From positions 62,001 through 126,000 of the forward strand of contig JAKMXF010000345.1 of the NCBI GenBank assembly GCA_024704765.1: a stretch of DNA of 64,000 nt, read 5' to 3'. Below the pieces are notes generated by a model. It searched no databases and had not been told where the DNA came from. It worked only from the letters and a program-made list of their open reading frames with translations. This document shows, piece after piece, positions 22,903-34,869 of the stretch; the stretch's first letter is position 1; each line of letters opens with the position of its first letter. This DNA comes from Oopsacas minuta. Its lineage: Eukaryota > Porifera > Hexactinellida > Lyssacinosida > Leucopsacidae. The translations under genes were made by a program, and so were the position numbers.

Positions 22903-25900
22903 GTATTAATAAATCTCTGAAATTTCAATTTTCAACACAATAACAAACTTGGAAAAATGTCAATTGATAATACTTTTCCATCCTCAACAACTGCTCCAGC
23001 TTTTGGTATTTATTCAGCTGCCCTTTCAATCGATCCACAAAATGTAGTGCCAAATACTACACACTGTCATAATTGCTTTAACGACGTCACGAATGAGATG
23101 AAACTGTTCAGTTGCCAACATTCCATTTGCCAAACTTGTCTCAAAGGACAGTCGCCTGGCAATAATCTATACTCAGCAGTATTTGGTCCGAATCAGATGT
23201 GTCCGATTTGTTCACCATTAGACTCAAAGCCTATTGTAAACGGTAACAATTTCCTATCGACTGTTAGTCCACTGATACCGAATGGAAATGCGCTTCCACC
23301 ACCCCCGAATGGAAATCCTCTTGCGTATATTCCAATGAATATTTTCCCACCGCCACCACTACCACCACCACCACCCGGCTCTGAGCACACCAAAATGGAA
23401 CCATTCGCCTCTTTACTCTACCAACCCCCCCCACATATCAATGGTAACCATGGAAACCCATTTCAGGGTTTTAATGGAAACCATCCTGGCATGAAAGTAC
23501 ACGCAAACACAGGGCCGCCTTCTCCAAACCTTGCTAGTACTTTAAACAATCAAATTACTGATCAAATTCATATCCCTACAACTTCACCGCATATTGCAAT
23601 GCCTGTACCTATCAATACAGGAATTCCTGCAAGCAAGCAGACTAGTTTACAGTTACCAACTACATTGCATAATCATATGTCTGTCCCAATGCATACTTTG
23701 CCGCCAAATTTTCCACCAAACTTCCCTGCAATTTTCCCTCCTTTGCCACCTAATCTTCGCAGTTTTCCACCACCACCTATACTCACTAATTTCCAGTCAA
23801 ATTTTTCTATCCCCAAACCTCACAATTCGTCTTTACCACCAGCGACGACGACAACTCTCCCGAACAATTCCCCAATCCCTCCTTCATCTCCAAAGGTTAT
23901 GAACACCATAACATTGCCTACAACATCAAGTGGGGTTTCATCAAGCAGTAGCAGTGATGGAAGCAGTCTAACTAGTAGTATTAATTCAATCATGTGTTCT
24001 TGTGATGAGGGTACCTCTGCTACAGCACAGTGCATGGATTGTGAAGATTATCTATGCGAATCGTGTGTAAGAGCTCATAGGAAAGTTAGGTGAGTTCATT
24101 TATTGTAGATAGTTTTCTTTTACTTTTAATGGGCTAAATTCTGCGTTAATATTTTTAACGGAAAATGAAAATAACTATCCAATCGTTATCCTGCGAAATT
24201 CCGATATACAGTAATTGTGAAGTGATTCTTTCCCTCTATCGCTTGGAACTAATTGCTTACAACAAAATGAAAGCAGAGCACCGAGCACTTCGTTATAACG
24301 AGAGATTCAGGCCGATTTCAATATCCGTATTGCAAAGCTTTGTATAGTACGGCCTATGCCGAGTTCTACTGTAACATATATTTTATCAATCAAATATTTA
24401 CATACATAGTAGAAGCCGGATATTTTAAACACATTTTGCACGAAAATTTTTTCAAAAATATCCGCTTGCAAATGCACTAGTGACCGGATATTTGGAATAG
24501 TTTACGGGTTTCTACTGTATCTTCAAAATGTGTCAAAACTCGATAATACAAACCTGAATTTTATCCAATAATAAGCTTACTCCCAGCCAAACTCAAAATA
24601 CCCCTGTAAACCAAAAATCATCCCTCGGGATCTTCTACTTTCTCCAATCAGTATATTTCTATATAAACTTAATACTCTCTATTCACATCAGCAAAATCTC
24701 ATTGAAATTATACATCAAATTCTGCTTATGAAATGAATAAATTTCAAAAACTCCCCTTAGGTAATCAAGGGAGATTTTGAACAAATCTCTTCAACTCTAT
24801 AGATGATATTTCTCATCTGTTCGATACGATCATTAATTCTATGAAAAACCATCAATATTGATTACAAAATGAGAATTTTGTAATCAATATTGATCCGCCC
24901 TAATTTTGCTTATTACAATAGCAATTAACTATCTGGAAAGTCCCAGCTCTAGAAGTTCAATTCTCATAGAGATTCAAGGCCTCGACTACGTTTGCCTTCT
25001 AGAATTTTATCATTGATTACAATATACGAATTTCTATATGCTAAATTCTCCTATAGATTTACTATTGTAATACATTTCTATAGGAATATGATTTATATTG
25101 CAAATTGTATTCAATATTGCAACATTACTAGAATTTATTCATAGATGCTTCTGGTTAACTTATCGACAGGTTTGCTGACGGAAAACTTAGAGAAATGGTT
25201 CGCAGCTACTTTATTAATTACTTCTAATGTTTTGGGTATTTAAACTATGTAGTAAGTACTTTGGAATCTCGTTAATACGAACACCAACGGACTGGCGAAT
25301 TCACTCGCATTTTTCCGAAGTTGGTATTAACAAGAGTTATGCCAATTGAATAATCATTGTAGGGACCTGATTTTGTGTAAATTTCGGAAATTCCTATTAA
25401 CCATATTCTTATTAAGGAGTTTCAACTGTACATCTCATATCCAGATTTATGCTTAATAGAGCCACGGGTTAATCTGGTCACTTGTCCAGAAATAAAACCG
25501 TGTAAAAACTGTAGCTCCAGTTAATCTGAAATCGCATGGCCCCTATGTGACCCTATTAAGTGGATCTACTATAGTAGAACTCGGGTAAGACGTACACTCG
25601 TTTGATACTTACTATTTCTTTCAAACCGAATATTTCTGGTGTAATATCGGGGTAACGAGAAATTCATGAGTTTGGCAATGAAAATCCGTGGAAATTTGTA
25701 AAGGATTGGTATTTACGTATCCTCATTTCTCCATCAGGGGTAATATACCCACGTTGAGGACCTCTGGGTTAAAGCGAATTTACCGAACTTTATTCTAATA
25801 GAATAACACGTGAACACAAGATCATCAACATAACCACCAAGGAAGTTATCGATTCCTCCCAAATAACATCCCCCAGTACAAACAGCTGTTCCCCTTCCTC

Positions 25901-28900
25901 TACGAAAAGCAGTATCGCATCACCTAGCGGTATGCCACCATGCCGTTTGACTAATGTTATGACATTGGATGATCAAATTGATGGGATTGAAACACACGGG
26001 GAGTGTGCTAAGCATGATGCAAACAGATTGATTTATTTTTGTCAAACTTGTGGAGTTTTGATTTGTAAGACTTGCCTCATTGCTGATCATACTCATCACA
26101 ATTATGGGTACATTCGTGAAATGTATGACAGGTGAGTTTTGTATTAAAATATTCAGTCAATTCCTGTTATATCTAACACGGATACATCGTAATTCCTGTT
26201 TATATCCGAGTCTGAAACTGTCAAAGTAACATATATTTTCATTGGTTATATCGAAGTAATTATTGGGTTCCCTTGAGCCTCGATATAACGGGAGTTGACT
26301 CACAGAAAAATGCTACCGCGTCACCTCCATGAACGGTCAGGACCCCGAAAATGCTACTTCGTTTCCCCGTCTCTACTAAATCCTCCATTTGTGGAGGTTC
26401 ATTTGTATGGGACTAGGAATTCACTTTATTTATTGTTTCCAGAAGTTCCACTTAATCCCATATCATATTTTCTCTTATTGACTATGTCTACTTTAGCCGA
26501 AACGGCGGTAATATTTGAGAATTTTGAATATCCAAATAGGATAAACGTACTACCAAAATTTGGTATTCCAATTCATTACGCTCGTCTGTTAGAGAGTTCA
26601 GCTCATTGTATTGAAAATTTCCAGTACTCTTGGGCCTCGTATATACGTATACACGTCCCGTTTATTCTGGTTGTCCTATTGTTATTTACTACTCGTTACA
26701 TCTAGATTCAAACCAGCTATAGAAGAACTAGTCTCAAAGACAAAAGTAGAAGTATTGCTTCTAGAAAATTCTGTAAAATCTATTGCTAAACTAAGTGAGT
26801 CCGTGGAACAGAAAAATACAGATTGTCTTAAAAAGCTACAAGAAACTATAACCCAGTATACAGAGGCATTAGTGGAGTATGAGCAAGACTTGCGAGAGAA
26901 GGTAAGTATTGTGCGTGAAAATTGTAGAGGTAATACAGCCAATACAGGTTTTAAGAAGTTAAGAACCCCCTGGGAGTAGCAATACATGTTCTTATAACCG
27001 ATATGTTCATATAAACAGCGCAAGATATACAGAAATATATCCGTTTTCAAGAGGATGATGTGTGTTCTTATAACCGGCATCCACTGTGAAATTCTACACT
27101 TTTTTTAGTGCGAACAATCCGTTTAAGAAGTACAAAGTTCGAATTTTGAATTAGAAACTCCCTTGAAGCGGGGTTATCCTAAAACTTGCGAACCATGGGG
27201 GCCTTGATAGAAACTTCTTGTGACGTCATGTACATGTATTTTCTAACCTGCGGTTCCCAACCTGGGTTCCATGGCCTCCTTGGTTCTCCACAGGATCTCA
27301 AAATTTGTATCGCGATCTATGGAAGGGGTCTACACTATTTGTTTAATTGGTTTAAGGTCCACTGGTGAAAATGTTTGGAAACACTGCTCTAATCTATGCC
27401 CAATGTTCTTTAGGTAAAAAGTATAACTCACAAACGTATTCACTCTTTAAAAGGCCAGAAAAATTCCCTAGAAGGTGCCCTTACTTCCCTCAAGACAATT
27501 TCCCTTTCAGCTGAAAAAGCACTAAAAGAAGAAAACAAAGGCGAAGTATTAGCCTCAAGAATCCACCTAGTGGCCAATCTCCGTGAAAAGAATTCTACTG
27601 TATTTCCTCGTGTGCCAACAGAAGATGATACTTATTTAATGAAAACTTCAAATTCTTCTGTGGAAAAAGTGCTAGCTTCGCTAATACAGATAACTACAGC
27701 GCCGTATGCACCGTTGTGTGTTGCAGAAGGAGATGGACTTAAAAGACCGAAGATTAACAAATCGTGTAACATTAATGTTACTACGAAGGATCGGTAATGT
27801 ACCAGCAACGATGGTTGTCCCATTTCCCTTTCATGATTCCCATTGCAGGGTGTGGGCATGGGTTAGAAATCGCGAAATTTTACGTTGGTTTTGAACACTT
27901 GCATTGTTATTTTCCAGAAAATGTTTGAATTTCAGTTTCTGAATTTGAAATATTTTGAAAAATTTGAACTCTGAAATTCTGGTATATTGTTCACTTGTTT
28001 TTACATTTTTGAACTCTACAGCAATATTCCTCCCCGAACTTTGACTTAAAAAGGTCAAATTTTGGAGTAAAACGGATGTATAGAAATATGGAAATCAATT
28101 TATCACAAGTCAAAGGGTGACAGTTGAAATTTCTACAAAATCAGAATTCAAATTTGACCTTTGATTATATCATTTCACCTAAATTTGAACTCTCGAAGGA
28201 GGTCAAAAGTGGGTATAATGAATTGATATACCCACGATGACCTCCTCCTGAAGTTCAAATTATAATTATTCCCTATCCATATCCTGAACTGGGGGCGTAT
28301 GTGAGGGGAAGTGGGACAACCATTGGTTGGTGCATAAATTGTATGGAAAAGCATGGGAATCATCCTTTACGTGAGCACAAATATAATAATTATGTAAAGT
28401 AATAGTGGAATCTCCGAACAATTACAATGCATTTCTCCTTGTAGACATGTTGCAGTTATGTGTTATGGAGGTTTCACCTGTTAATTATTGTTCATTTCGC
28501 TTATTATGAACTTTGCTAATTCATAGAATCTTAAGATTGTGGGATTTCTCAATTTTTTGCCAAATTTCGTGGCTTTTGAGAGAATTTGGCTAGAATATTT
28601 GACTTTTCCGCCAAAAATTTGATCGTTGAAATTCCATATTTTGAGTTTAGTAATAAGCGATTCTGACTAAATAATACATAATTATTTTATTAGCTGTTTA
28701 GAATGTTTAGTTGTGAAATTCTCTACCCAATGCCTCTAATTCGTGTCTCAGTTTATCTTCCTTTGCCTGCAAACTTTAGTTACCTTGTAATTCAAGGAAA
28801 ATCTCCGAAAAATCCTTCCCCGTTCTGCCAATTTCCCCTTTTGTGGAGGTTACACTATAATAGGAATTGTGTTTATATTTTAGTGCTATTTTTCAAAAAT

Positions 28901-31900
28901 ATTAAGGTGACAAGGCCTTCTTTTCGGCCCTTCTCAAACAAAATTATAAGAAATCTGGGAGCAAGTCAACTCGTACCTATTTCAACTCTGAGTTGACTTG
29001 CAATCAGAAATCTCCTATTCCTAGCCATGAATTTACTGTATTTATTTCTCTAGTAACGGAGATGCTTGCATTGAATGCAAAGAAAAGCTATTCGTCCAGA
29101 TGAAATCAGGAGATGGACATAACGTACCAGTAGAAGTTAATAACGACGAAGAAGGAGTATATACACTAGAATTCAAACCTTGTGTAGCCGGAGAGCATCA
29201 GTTAATCGTAGCTATACGTGGACAACATATAGACGGATCTCCTTTTATACTGCCGGTTGATGGTGGTAGGGATTATGCGAAGATATCATCTAGTATTCCT
29301 TTTTCGTTTGGAATTGAGGGAGCTGATGAAGGAGCGTTCTGTAGACCATGGGGTAAGGATTTTGGCATATACAAAATAGTAACACTTTTTATTGATTATC
29401 ACTAATCAACAATTCAATCGATTGCCAGCTTGTTTGCATCGAGGATATCCCATCGAACTATATCCTACATATAACATCCACATGATTGTATTATCATATT
29501 CAATCTACATTCATTTTCTTAGTGCCAATTCAGTTTTAGTACATTTCCAATGTGTTAATTTGTTAAGAATAGCACTGACGTCTAAAAATATCAAATTCCA
29601 ACTAGTCATATTGATTGCTAGGTTATTATAAGTAGTGTTTGTGATTATTTGTTACGTTTTCTATAAACATTCCTTTTGGTATAATTGGTTGTCAAGGTCG
29701 CATAAGTAATTTTGAAACCATAAAATTGATTTGATACCAAATTTCGAGGTAATCGGAAGGAATTAGAATATCATAATTTTACAACTGAATCAACTCTTGC
29801 TATATCAAAGCTCAAGGGACCGCGATAATTATATACGGAGTTCGATGAAATATTGTTACTTTGACGCTTGGGACCATATTTGTACAATTTCAGACTTAGA
29901 TATAAACTGTTACAGCGGAATCTCGTTAATGCGAACACAGTTAATACGAACTCCCGGATAAGATATACAAATAATTGTATCTGATCAGGTCCATGCTGTG
30001 GAAATTGAATTGGTATTACTCTGGATAAGGCTACAGATTTTGAACGTCTGTTGGTGTTCGTATTAACGAAGTTCCATTGTATTTCAATATATCCGTGTTT
30101 GATATGACGGGAATTGACCGTATTATTCATTTTTTGCATAGGTATTTGCACTAACAGTGAAGGAGATATCATAGTAGGAGATCGTAGCAACCATCGTGTT
30201 CAGTTATTCACATCATCTGGCACATTCAAGGCACAGTTTGGCACTGAGGGAACACGTAATGGTCAATTCTGTAGGCCTGCAGGTGTATGTACTACAAAAG
30301 AGGATGATATAGTTGTAGCAGATAAGGATAATCATAGAGTACAGATGTTCAAGAAAGACTATTCATTTATTCTTACTTTTGGATCAAAGGTATTTAATGT
30401 GTATAGTTGGAATCAGGGATAATAAGGAATGTTAAGTCGCTGACTGCTCGCCCCGCTGTATTACAAATGACTCTGTATTGACAAGACTGATGGACTCTAT
30501 GTTTATTAGATATTTAACCATGGATGGCGGATTTAGTTTATCTGCTTGGATGTTTTTCTAGGTCATTTTGAGGCATTCCTCGCTTGTAAGAAGGGAGATT
30601 TCTATATACCATGAAATATATGAAATCCATCATCCATGGTTATATATATCTAATATTCATATTTGGCGGTGGGGACAATTCATTTAAAGTCACAATTTTT
30701 CGGACATTTCATTTCAAAAATTGACTACGTTTTATGTATACAATGTAACTTTACAAACGCACAAACAAGGGACGTCGAAAAATGCTACCCCGTTTGTGGA
30801 GCTTACACTATACATGTAGCAATTCATCTTGCCATCTCTCGCAAGTTTTTCAATCCCATATTTTATTCAAAATTCTCTATTCACCAGGGAAGCAATGATA
30901 ACCAAATGATATACCCATATGACGTCACAGTGACACCAGACAATGAACGTATAGTAGTTAGTGATTCTGGCAATCATAGACTATTGATATTTAGTACACA
31001 AGGTGTATTGATAGCGAAGTTCGGCTATAAGGGCTATTTGTGTGGGAATTTTGATTCGCCGAGGGGTGTGACTGTAAATGATGAAGGACATATTATTTTG
31101 ACAGATTTCAATGTGCATCATATTCTTGTTATACATCCTAATGGAAGGACTGCACAGATTATTGGTGAGTTCTTTGATAGAAAATATTAGAGTATTTGGA
31201 CATATGAAATCACTCCTCTTACAAATTTCTCAGGATTTTCTTTGGCTAATCCCTGGATTTCTCGTTTTCTCCCTGTCACACACGAGAATATCCAGAAATA
31301 TAGCAAAAATGAAACATTTTCCAGAGATTTGACAATGAATTCCAGTGATCAATTTGAGTATCGAGGGAAATATTTCCATATTTATTTCAATCTATACTTA
31401 CTAAGTTCCTTGATGAATCCAGCGAAATATTGGATATTTCTCGCAATTATCTCACAAAATTAGTGAAAAATTCATATTAATTGCATGGAAAATTAGAAAT
31501 CCAGGAACATAGGTTTAGAATAGTTTTGTAAGTACGAAAATGGTTCTCCCCTCTATGTGCTTATTATTCATCTGCATAGGTGTTGTTATAGGTCATTCTG
31601 AGGTACTCCTCACTTGATTGGACGGGAAAGTTTGTGCTTATATAACATATAATAAACTAAACCAACCATCCATGTTTTCATACTACCCTCTACAGTAGAC
31701 TCTCGTTAATACGAACGCGGATAAGAGAAAAAAATTCCACGGAATCAGCTCCCTACCAATGTTTATTCAAATGGTATTACTCTGGTTAATACGAAAGCGG
31801 ACATATTTGACCGTCCGTTGCTGTTCGTGCTAACGCGGTTCCATTGTGTTTAAGTGTTGCGTATTTACAAATACTCAAGTTCGATATAACAGGAGTTGAC

Positions 31901-32231
31901 TGTATTTTATTAAACAGGGCTACATGAATGAAATACTGCAATTTTCAGAATATTAATATTCTCATATAATCTTCTAGGAGGTCAAGGTAGTGGAAATGGT
32001 CAGCTCATGCGTCCACAAGGCTTAGCAGTAGACAGTATGGGGAATATCGTAGTTGCCGATACAAGAAATCATCGAATAGTGGTATTCCATCCACATGGAC
32101 ATTTCCTTGCCAAATACGGCTCGCATGGCCAAGGGCCCGGCGAATTTGACAGACCTACTGCTGTGACGGTATTGCCCGATGGGACATTTGCTGTTGTGGA
32201 TTTCGGGAATTCTCGAATACAGATCTTTTGA
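22903..32231 (+). CDS. TRIM71: TRIM71 / LIN-41: RING, two B-boxes, coiled coil, filamin domain and six NHL repeats
   Basis: Coding exons 22957-24089, 25802-26131, 26706-26901, 27414-27793, 29054-29352, 30142-30389, 30888-31164 and 31978-32231 join in frame to 1038 aa. A CAG acceptor at 22900-22902 suggests a 5'UTR exon from 22903. RING: C37, C40, C53, H55, C58, C61, C82, C85. A Pro/Asn-rich linker (about 90-345) follows. B-box 1 starts at C347 (CSCDEG, CESCVRAH) and is completed in exon 2; B-box 2 is near 446-480. Exons 3-4 are coiled coil. Exon 5 is a filamin/ABP280 repeat ending GQHIDGSPF. Exons 5-8 encode six NHL blades (for example GDRSNHRVQLF, ADTRNHRIVVF, VDFGNSRIQIF). This is the full LIN-41/TRIM71 domain order. 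The family binds RNA hairpins through the NHL propeller, represses target mRNAs and acts as a ubiquitin ligase in developmental timing and stem cells. Human TRIM71 is 868 aa; the extra length here is mainly the RING/B-box linker. Confidence 0.94.
24207..24373. mobile_element. MITE family D in TRIM71 intron 1
   Basis: TACAGTAATTGTGAAGTGAT at left, internal CACTTCGTTATAACGAGAGA, right GAGTTCTACTGTA. Confidence 0.72.
24407..24519. mobile_element. MITE family G in TRIM71 intron 1
   Basis: TAGTAGAAGCCGGATATTTT at left, ACGGGTTTCTACTGTA at right. Confidence 0.8.
24851..24894. repeat. Perfect 20-bp inverted repeat with 4-nt loop
   Basis: Arms 24851-24870 and 24875-24894 are exact reverse complements (inner ends ACAAAAT/ATTTTGT) around the loop GAGA, in TRIM71 intron 1. 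It would form a strong hairpin in DNA or RNA. Confidence 0.9.
25258..25430. mobile_element. MITE family C in TRIM71 intron 1
   Basis: TTGGAATCTCGTTAATACGA at left, TTAAGGAGTTTCAACTGTA at right. Confidence 0.8.
25446..25576. mobile_element. MITE family J in TRIM71 intron 1
   Basis: TAATAGAGCCACGGGTTAAT at left, GTGACCCTATTAAGTGGATC at right. Confidence 0.75.
26153..26300. mobile_element. MITE family A in TRIM71 intron 2
   Basis: CAGTCAATTCCTGTTATATC at left, CGATATAACGGGAGTTGACT at right. Confidence 0.85.
26303..26456. mobile_element. MITE family B in TRIM71 intron 2
   Basis: CACCTCCATGAACGG, TTTGTGGAGGTTCATTTGTA, GGGACTAGGAATTCACTTTA; directly follows the A element 26153-26300. Confidence 0.78.
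26934..27087. mobile_element. MITE family E in TRIM71 intron 3
   Basis: TACAGCCAATACAGG at left, TATAACCGGCATCCACTGTG at right. Confidence 0.82.
27249..27386. mobile_element. hAT-like family F element in TRIM71 intron 3
   Basis: TGCGGTTCCCAACCTGGGTT at left, GGTGAAAATGTTTGGAAACA at right, internal GGATCTCAAAATTTGTAT. Confidence 0.72.
28790..28858. mobile_element. MITE family B fragment in TRIM71 intron 4
   Basis: TTCTGCCAATTTCCCCTTTT then GTGGAGGTTACACTATA, the B terminus. Confidence 0.65.
29785..30122. mobile_element. MITE family A split by a C element, in TRIM71 intron 5
   Basis: Left part 29785-29910 (CAACTCTTGCTATATC..., CATATTTGTACAATTTCAG) and right part 30082-30122 (ATATCCGTGTTTGATATGAC...) flank the C element 29911-30081. 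The right end stops 19 bp before the exon 6 acceptor boundary. Confidence 0.85.
29911..30081. mobile_element. MITE family C nested in an A element
   Basis: TACAGCGGAATCTCGTTAAT at left, ATTAACGAAGTTCCATTGTA at right; TA at both edges; A-family sequence continues on both sides. Confidence 0.88.
30505..30655. mobile_element. MITE family K
   Basis: Inverted ends TTAACCATGGATGG and CCATCCATGGTTA (approximate), internal GGTCATTTTGAGGC; related to 57384-57527. Confidence 0.78.
30739..30812. mobile_element. MITE family B, short copy in TRIM71 intron 6
   Basis: ACAATGTAACTTTACAAACG at left, CCCCGTTTGTGGAGCTTACA at right. Confidence 0.8.
31691..31848. mobile_element. MITE family C in TRIM71 intron 7
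   Basis: TACAGTAGACTCTCGTTAAT at left, GCTAACGCGGTTCCATTGTG at right. Confidence 0.82.
31879..31904. mobile_element. MITE family A terminal fragment
   Basis: Only the right terminus remains: TTCGATATAACAGGAGTTGA then CTGTA. Confidence 0.7.
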
Positions 32232-32396
32232 TTAGTGTTGTTCTCTCTCTTCTTTGATTTTGATTTCTCCGTTCACAAATCAGAAAATTAATGTATTACG
32301 TAACTTACTTATTTTTCATTATTTGTGATGGACAAACAAACAAATTATGAATTTCTCTGGAACAACAAACCTTAGGTACATAACACACATTTAGTT

Positions 32397-32397
32397 T

Positions 32398-32452
<55 letters not shown>

Positions 32453-32459
32453 TATTGTT
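32397..32459. repeat. (ATT)n microsatellite
   Basis: About 18 near-perfect ATT units, about 170 bp after the TRIM71 stop codon. Confidence 0.95.
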
Positions 32460-32690
32460 ATTGTTTAGTCTAGTAAAGTTTTTCAAACGTATTGTCTATT
32501 GTACGTAGTACTTTTTTGTTTTCTATTAGATGCAATCAGTAATAATTAATAAGCTTTGCTAATCTTGAATTCACCCACTTTATGTACACACATTTAATCT
32601 CTTTGCCTGTATTGACTAGTTTTCTATGTATTGTGATTATTTTGTGTGCTTTTATCTCAATAATGAAAAACAGTTACACATTTTATTTTT

Positions 32691-32818
32691 ACAACAGTGG
32701 TTCCCAACCCTTTTCATCCTTGGACTCCCAATACCAATTTTAAACAGTCTGTGATGCTTCATACAAATTTTGAGATCCGTGGAGTCGTGGACCATGGATC
32801 TCAGGTTGGGAACCGTGT
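32691..32818. mobile_element. hAT-like family F element
   Basis: ACAGTGGTTCCCAACCCTTT at left, ATCTCAGGTTGGGAACCGTG at right, clear inverted ends. Confidence 0.82.
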
Positions 32819-33181
32819 CGGCTGCTCTTTTAGTGGTTTGTTTATTTGGAGTTTTGCCATTATAGTGGGGATACATTGATTTGGCTTGTTTAGATTAAAA
32901 GCACATTGTTTGAGAAAATGACATCTGAAGCATTTTCTTTAGGTGCATGTCACGGACCATGGTTGACAGCTCATTCAGGTCCACAATCACTTCCTGAATG
33001 GGAAGTACTCAATCGCCGTCTCAGCTGATCGGGTCTTGCATCCAATTATAAGAACATTAGGTCTAGTTCTTGACGCTGTTCTTATAACTGGCATCCACTG
33101 TTCTATTAACAAACATATTTCAACCACGGATGCTAAAGTAGGGCATTTTCCTAAAACTCATCTAGAATTTGGTCTAGCGAT

Positions 33182-33291
33182 TACAGTAGAAACCGGATAT
33201 TTAACACTGGCTATTTCTAAGCCAGTTGGATATACATACGTACTATTTTTCGTGGAAATTATGCATATCCATATATCCGGTTTCTACTGTT
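33182..33291. mobile_element. MITE family G with perfect terminal repeats
   Basis: ACAGTAGAAACCGGATAT at left is the exact reverse complement of ATATCCGGTTTCTACTGT at right; about 108 bp long with T/TA edges. Confidence 0.9.
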
Positions 33292-33524
33292 TATGCACAT
33301 ATTGTCAGATATATACTATCGCGTGTATAACTAGTATAAGAAAGACTCTGAGTCTACAAGCAATAAGAGACACTGTAAGACAACATCAAGTGGGTGTGAA
33401 GTATGTAATAGTTGATTTAAAAAAATTTGTACGAGTTGACGGGAGGGACCGTTTAAAATATCCCCGGGTTTGTCATCAACAATTGTCTGTTATAATACTA
33501 TCTTCCTATTAAGCTGTTAGCACA

Positions 33525-33926
33525 ATGCCTAATCCAAATAAGAATAAAAGGAAAAGGAGCTTGCCCAAGAAATCGAAATCACCCCCAGTAAAACCTGAGC
33601 CAAAACCCAAGCCCATACAGAAGCTAAGTAAAATCCAAACAAGAGGCAATTCAAGAAGAATTATTCAGGAAATCAAATACTACCAAAAATCAACACACCC
33701 TTTAATCTTTCGTGGTTCATTCTACAAAGTTGTAATACAAATTTGCCGTGAATTACAGATTCAATGTCGTTGGAATATTGTTGCACTCGAAGCATTACAA
33801 GAAGCGCTTGAATTGTATCTAGTTATGTTTCTATCTGATGCGAATCTTCTCGCTTATCATACAGGGAGAGTTACGCTATTTCCTCGGGATATACAGTTAC
33901 TACAGAGATTGCGATCTAGTATTTGA
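33525..33926 (+). CDS. CENPA: Centromeric histone H3 variant (cenH3 / CENP-A-like)
   Basis: Intronless 133-aa ORF (ATG at 33525). Residues 1-45 are a Lys/Pro-rich tail (KPEPKPKP) with none of the conserved canonical H3 tail. Residues 46-130 form a histone H3 fold: alpha-N with YQKSTHPLI, alpha-1 to about 78, alpha-2 with ALQEALELYLV, then GRVTLFPRDIQLLQRLR. The loop-2/alpha-3 block reads RVTLFP as in CENP-A rather than RVTIMP as in H3, and a Trp (CRW) sits where CENP-A has FNW. The overall divergence and the unrelated tail also indicate a centromeric variant. Unlike human CENP-A, loop 1 has the H3 length (no two-residue insertion). Expected role: replaces H3 in centromeric nucleosomes and seeds the kinetochore. 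It lies 1.3 kb after TRIM71 and 1.1 kb before CASP, all on the plus strand. Another fast-evolving H3 variant is the alternative. Confidence 0.85.
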   Translation: MPNPNKNKRKRSLPKKSKSPPVKPEPKPKPIQKLSKIQTRGNSRRIIQEIKYYQKSTHPLIFRGSFYKVVIQICRELQIQCRWNIVALEALQEALELYLVMFLSDANLLAYHTGRVTLFPRDIQLLQRLRSSI

Positions 33927-34224
33927 TTATTATTATTATTTGTATGTTGATAATGTTGCATACAAAACATATGAACAACACCAATCACTCATTAATTATT
34001 ATTCCATTCTTTATTTGTTATTTCATTAATACAGGCTAGTTTTATGATTCTTGATTTGTGTTTGTAAACTGACGTCATATGTTAAACAGCTTTTTCCATA
34101 AGCTACTTTGTAATTAAGGTCAAAGACTATACCATGAACTTTGAGATTTTCAACAATTATGAAGTTTGGGATGAATTTTTAGTTTGCGCGTTGACATGAC
34201 GTCATATGCCCAAATAGCCCATAC

Positions 34225-34360
34225 ACAGTAGATTCCGTTTCATAGAGCCACCGGTTAATCCGGTCACTTGGCCAGAAACAGAACCAACAAAGATTGCTAA
34301 ACTACTCCGGTTAATCTGGCCAATACGGCAACACCTTTATTCGGCGAAATGACATGCTTG
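34225..34360. mobile_element. MITE family J between cenH3 and CASP
   Basis: ACAGTAGATTCCGTTTCATA and GAGCCACCGGTTAATCCGGT at left; right end less clear. Confidence 0.7.
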
Positions 34361-34869
34361 GTCCTGATGTGACTGTTCATTTCCCATTTCCCTTTGGCAA
34401 TGGTTCATAAACTTTTAGAGGTTATTTGAACGGCATTTTCAAAAACAGGTTGAACCTTGACCTTCATGTCATTCAAGTATCATAATTAGAGCTAGTTACA
34501 CCCTAGCGGACTTCACTATTCAAAATTTATGATTCATATATAGTGCAACCATAGATAAGCTCTGTAGTATGTGTATAAACATATGTGCTTGTGTATTATA
34601 GAGTGGGATATGATGAATAAGCCATTTATTCGCAGTTTCTACCATAGTACCTTCCTAGCTAATAACTAGGACGGACGGTGATGGCCTTTGTGGTTCTGAT
34701 CCTTTCCAATTTTTAAAGAAAGTAGATAGGAATAAATATATCGGAATACTTTTAACGACATTTGAAATATTTGGTTTATACAACCAAATTATAATTCCAA
34801 CTGTCACTTTTGACGTGTGGTTTTCGGTATTTATCGTGTGTCCGGTCCTACCGAAAATGTTGTAGAATT

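Larger units (their letters stand above)
32232..33524. other. TRIM71 3' flank to cenH3
   Basis: Contains the TRIM71 3'UTR, an ATT microsatellite, an F element, an E fragment (about 33045-33102) and a complete G element. No let-7 seed match (CTACCTC) was seen in the proximal 3' flank. Confidence 0.6.
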
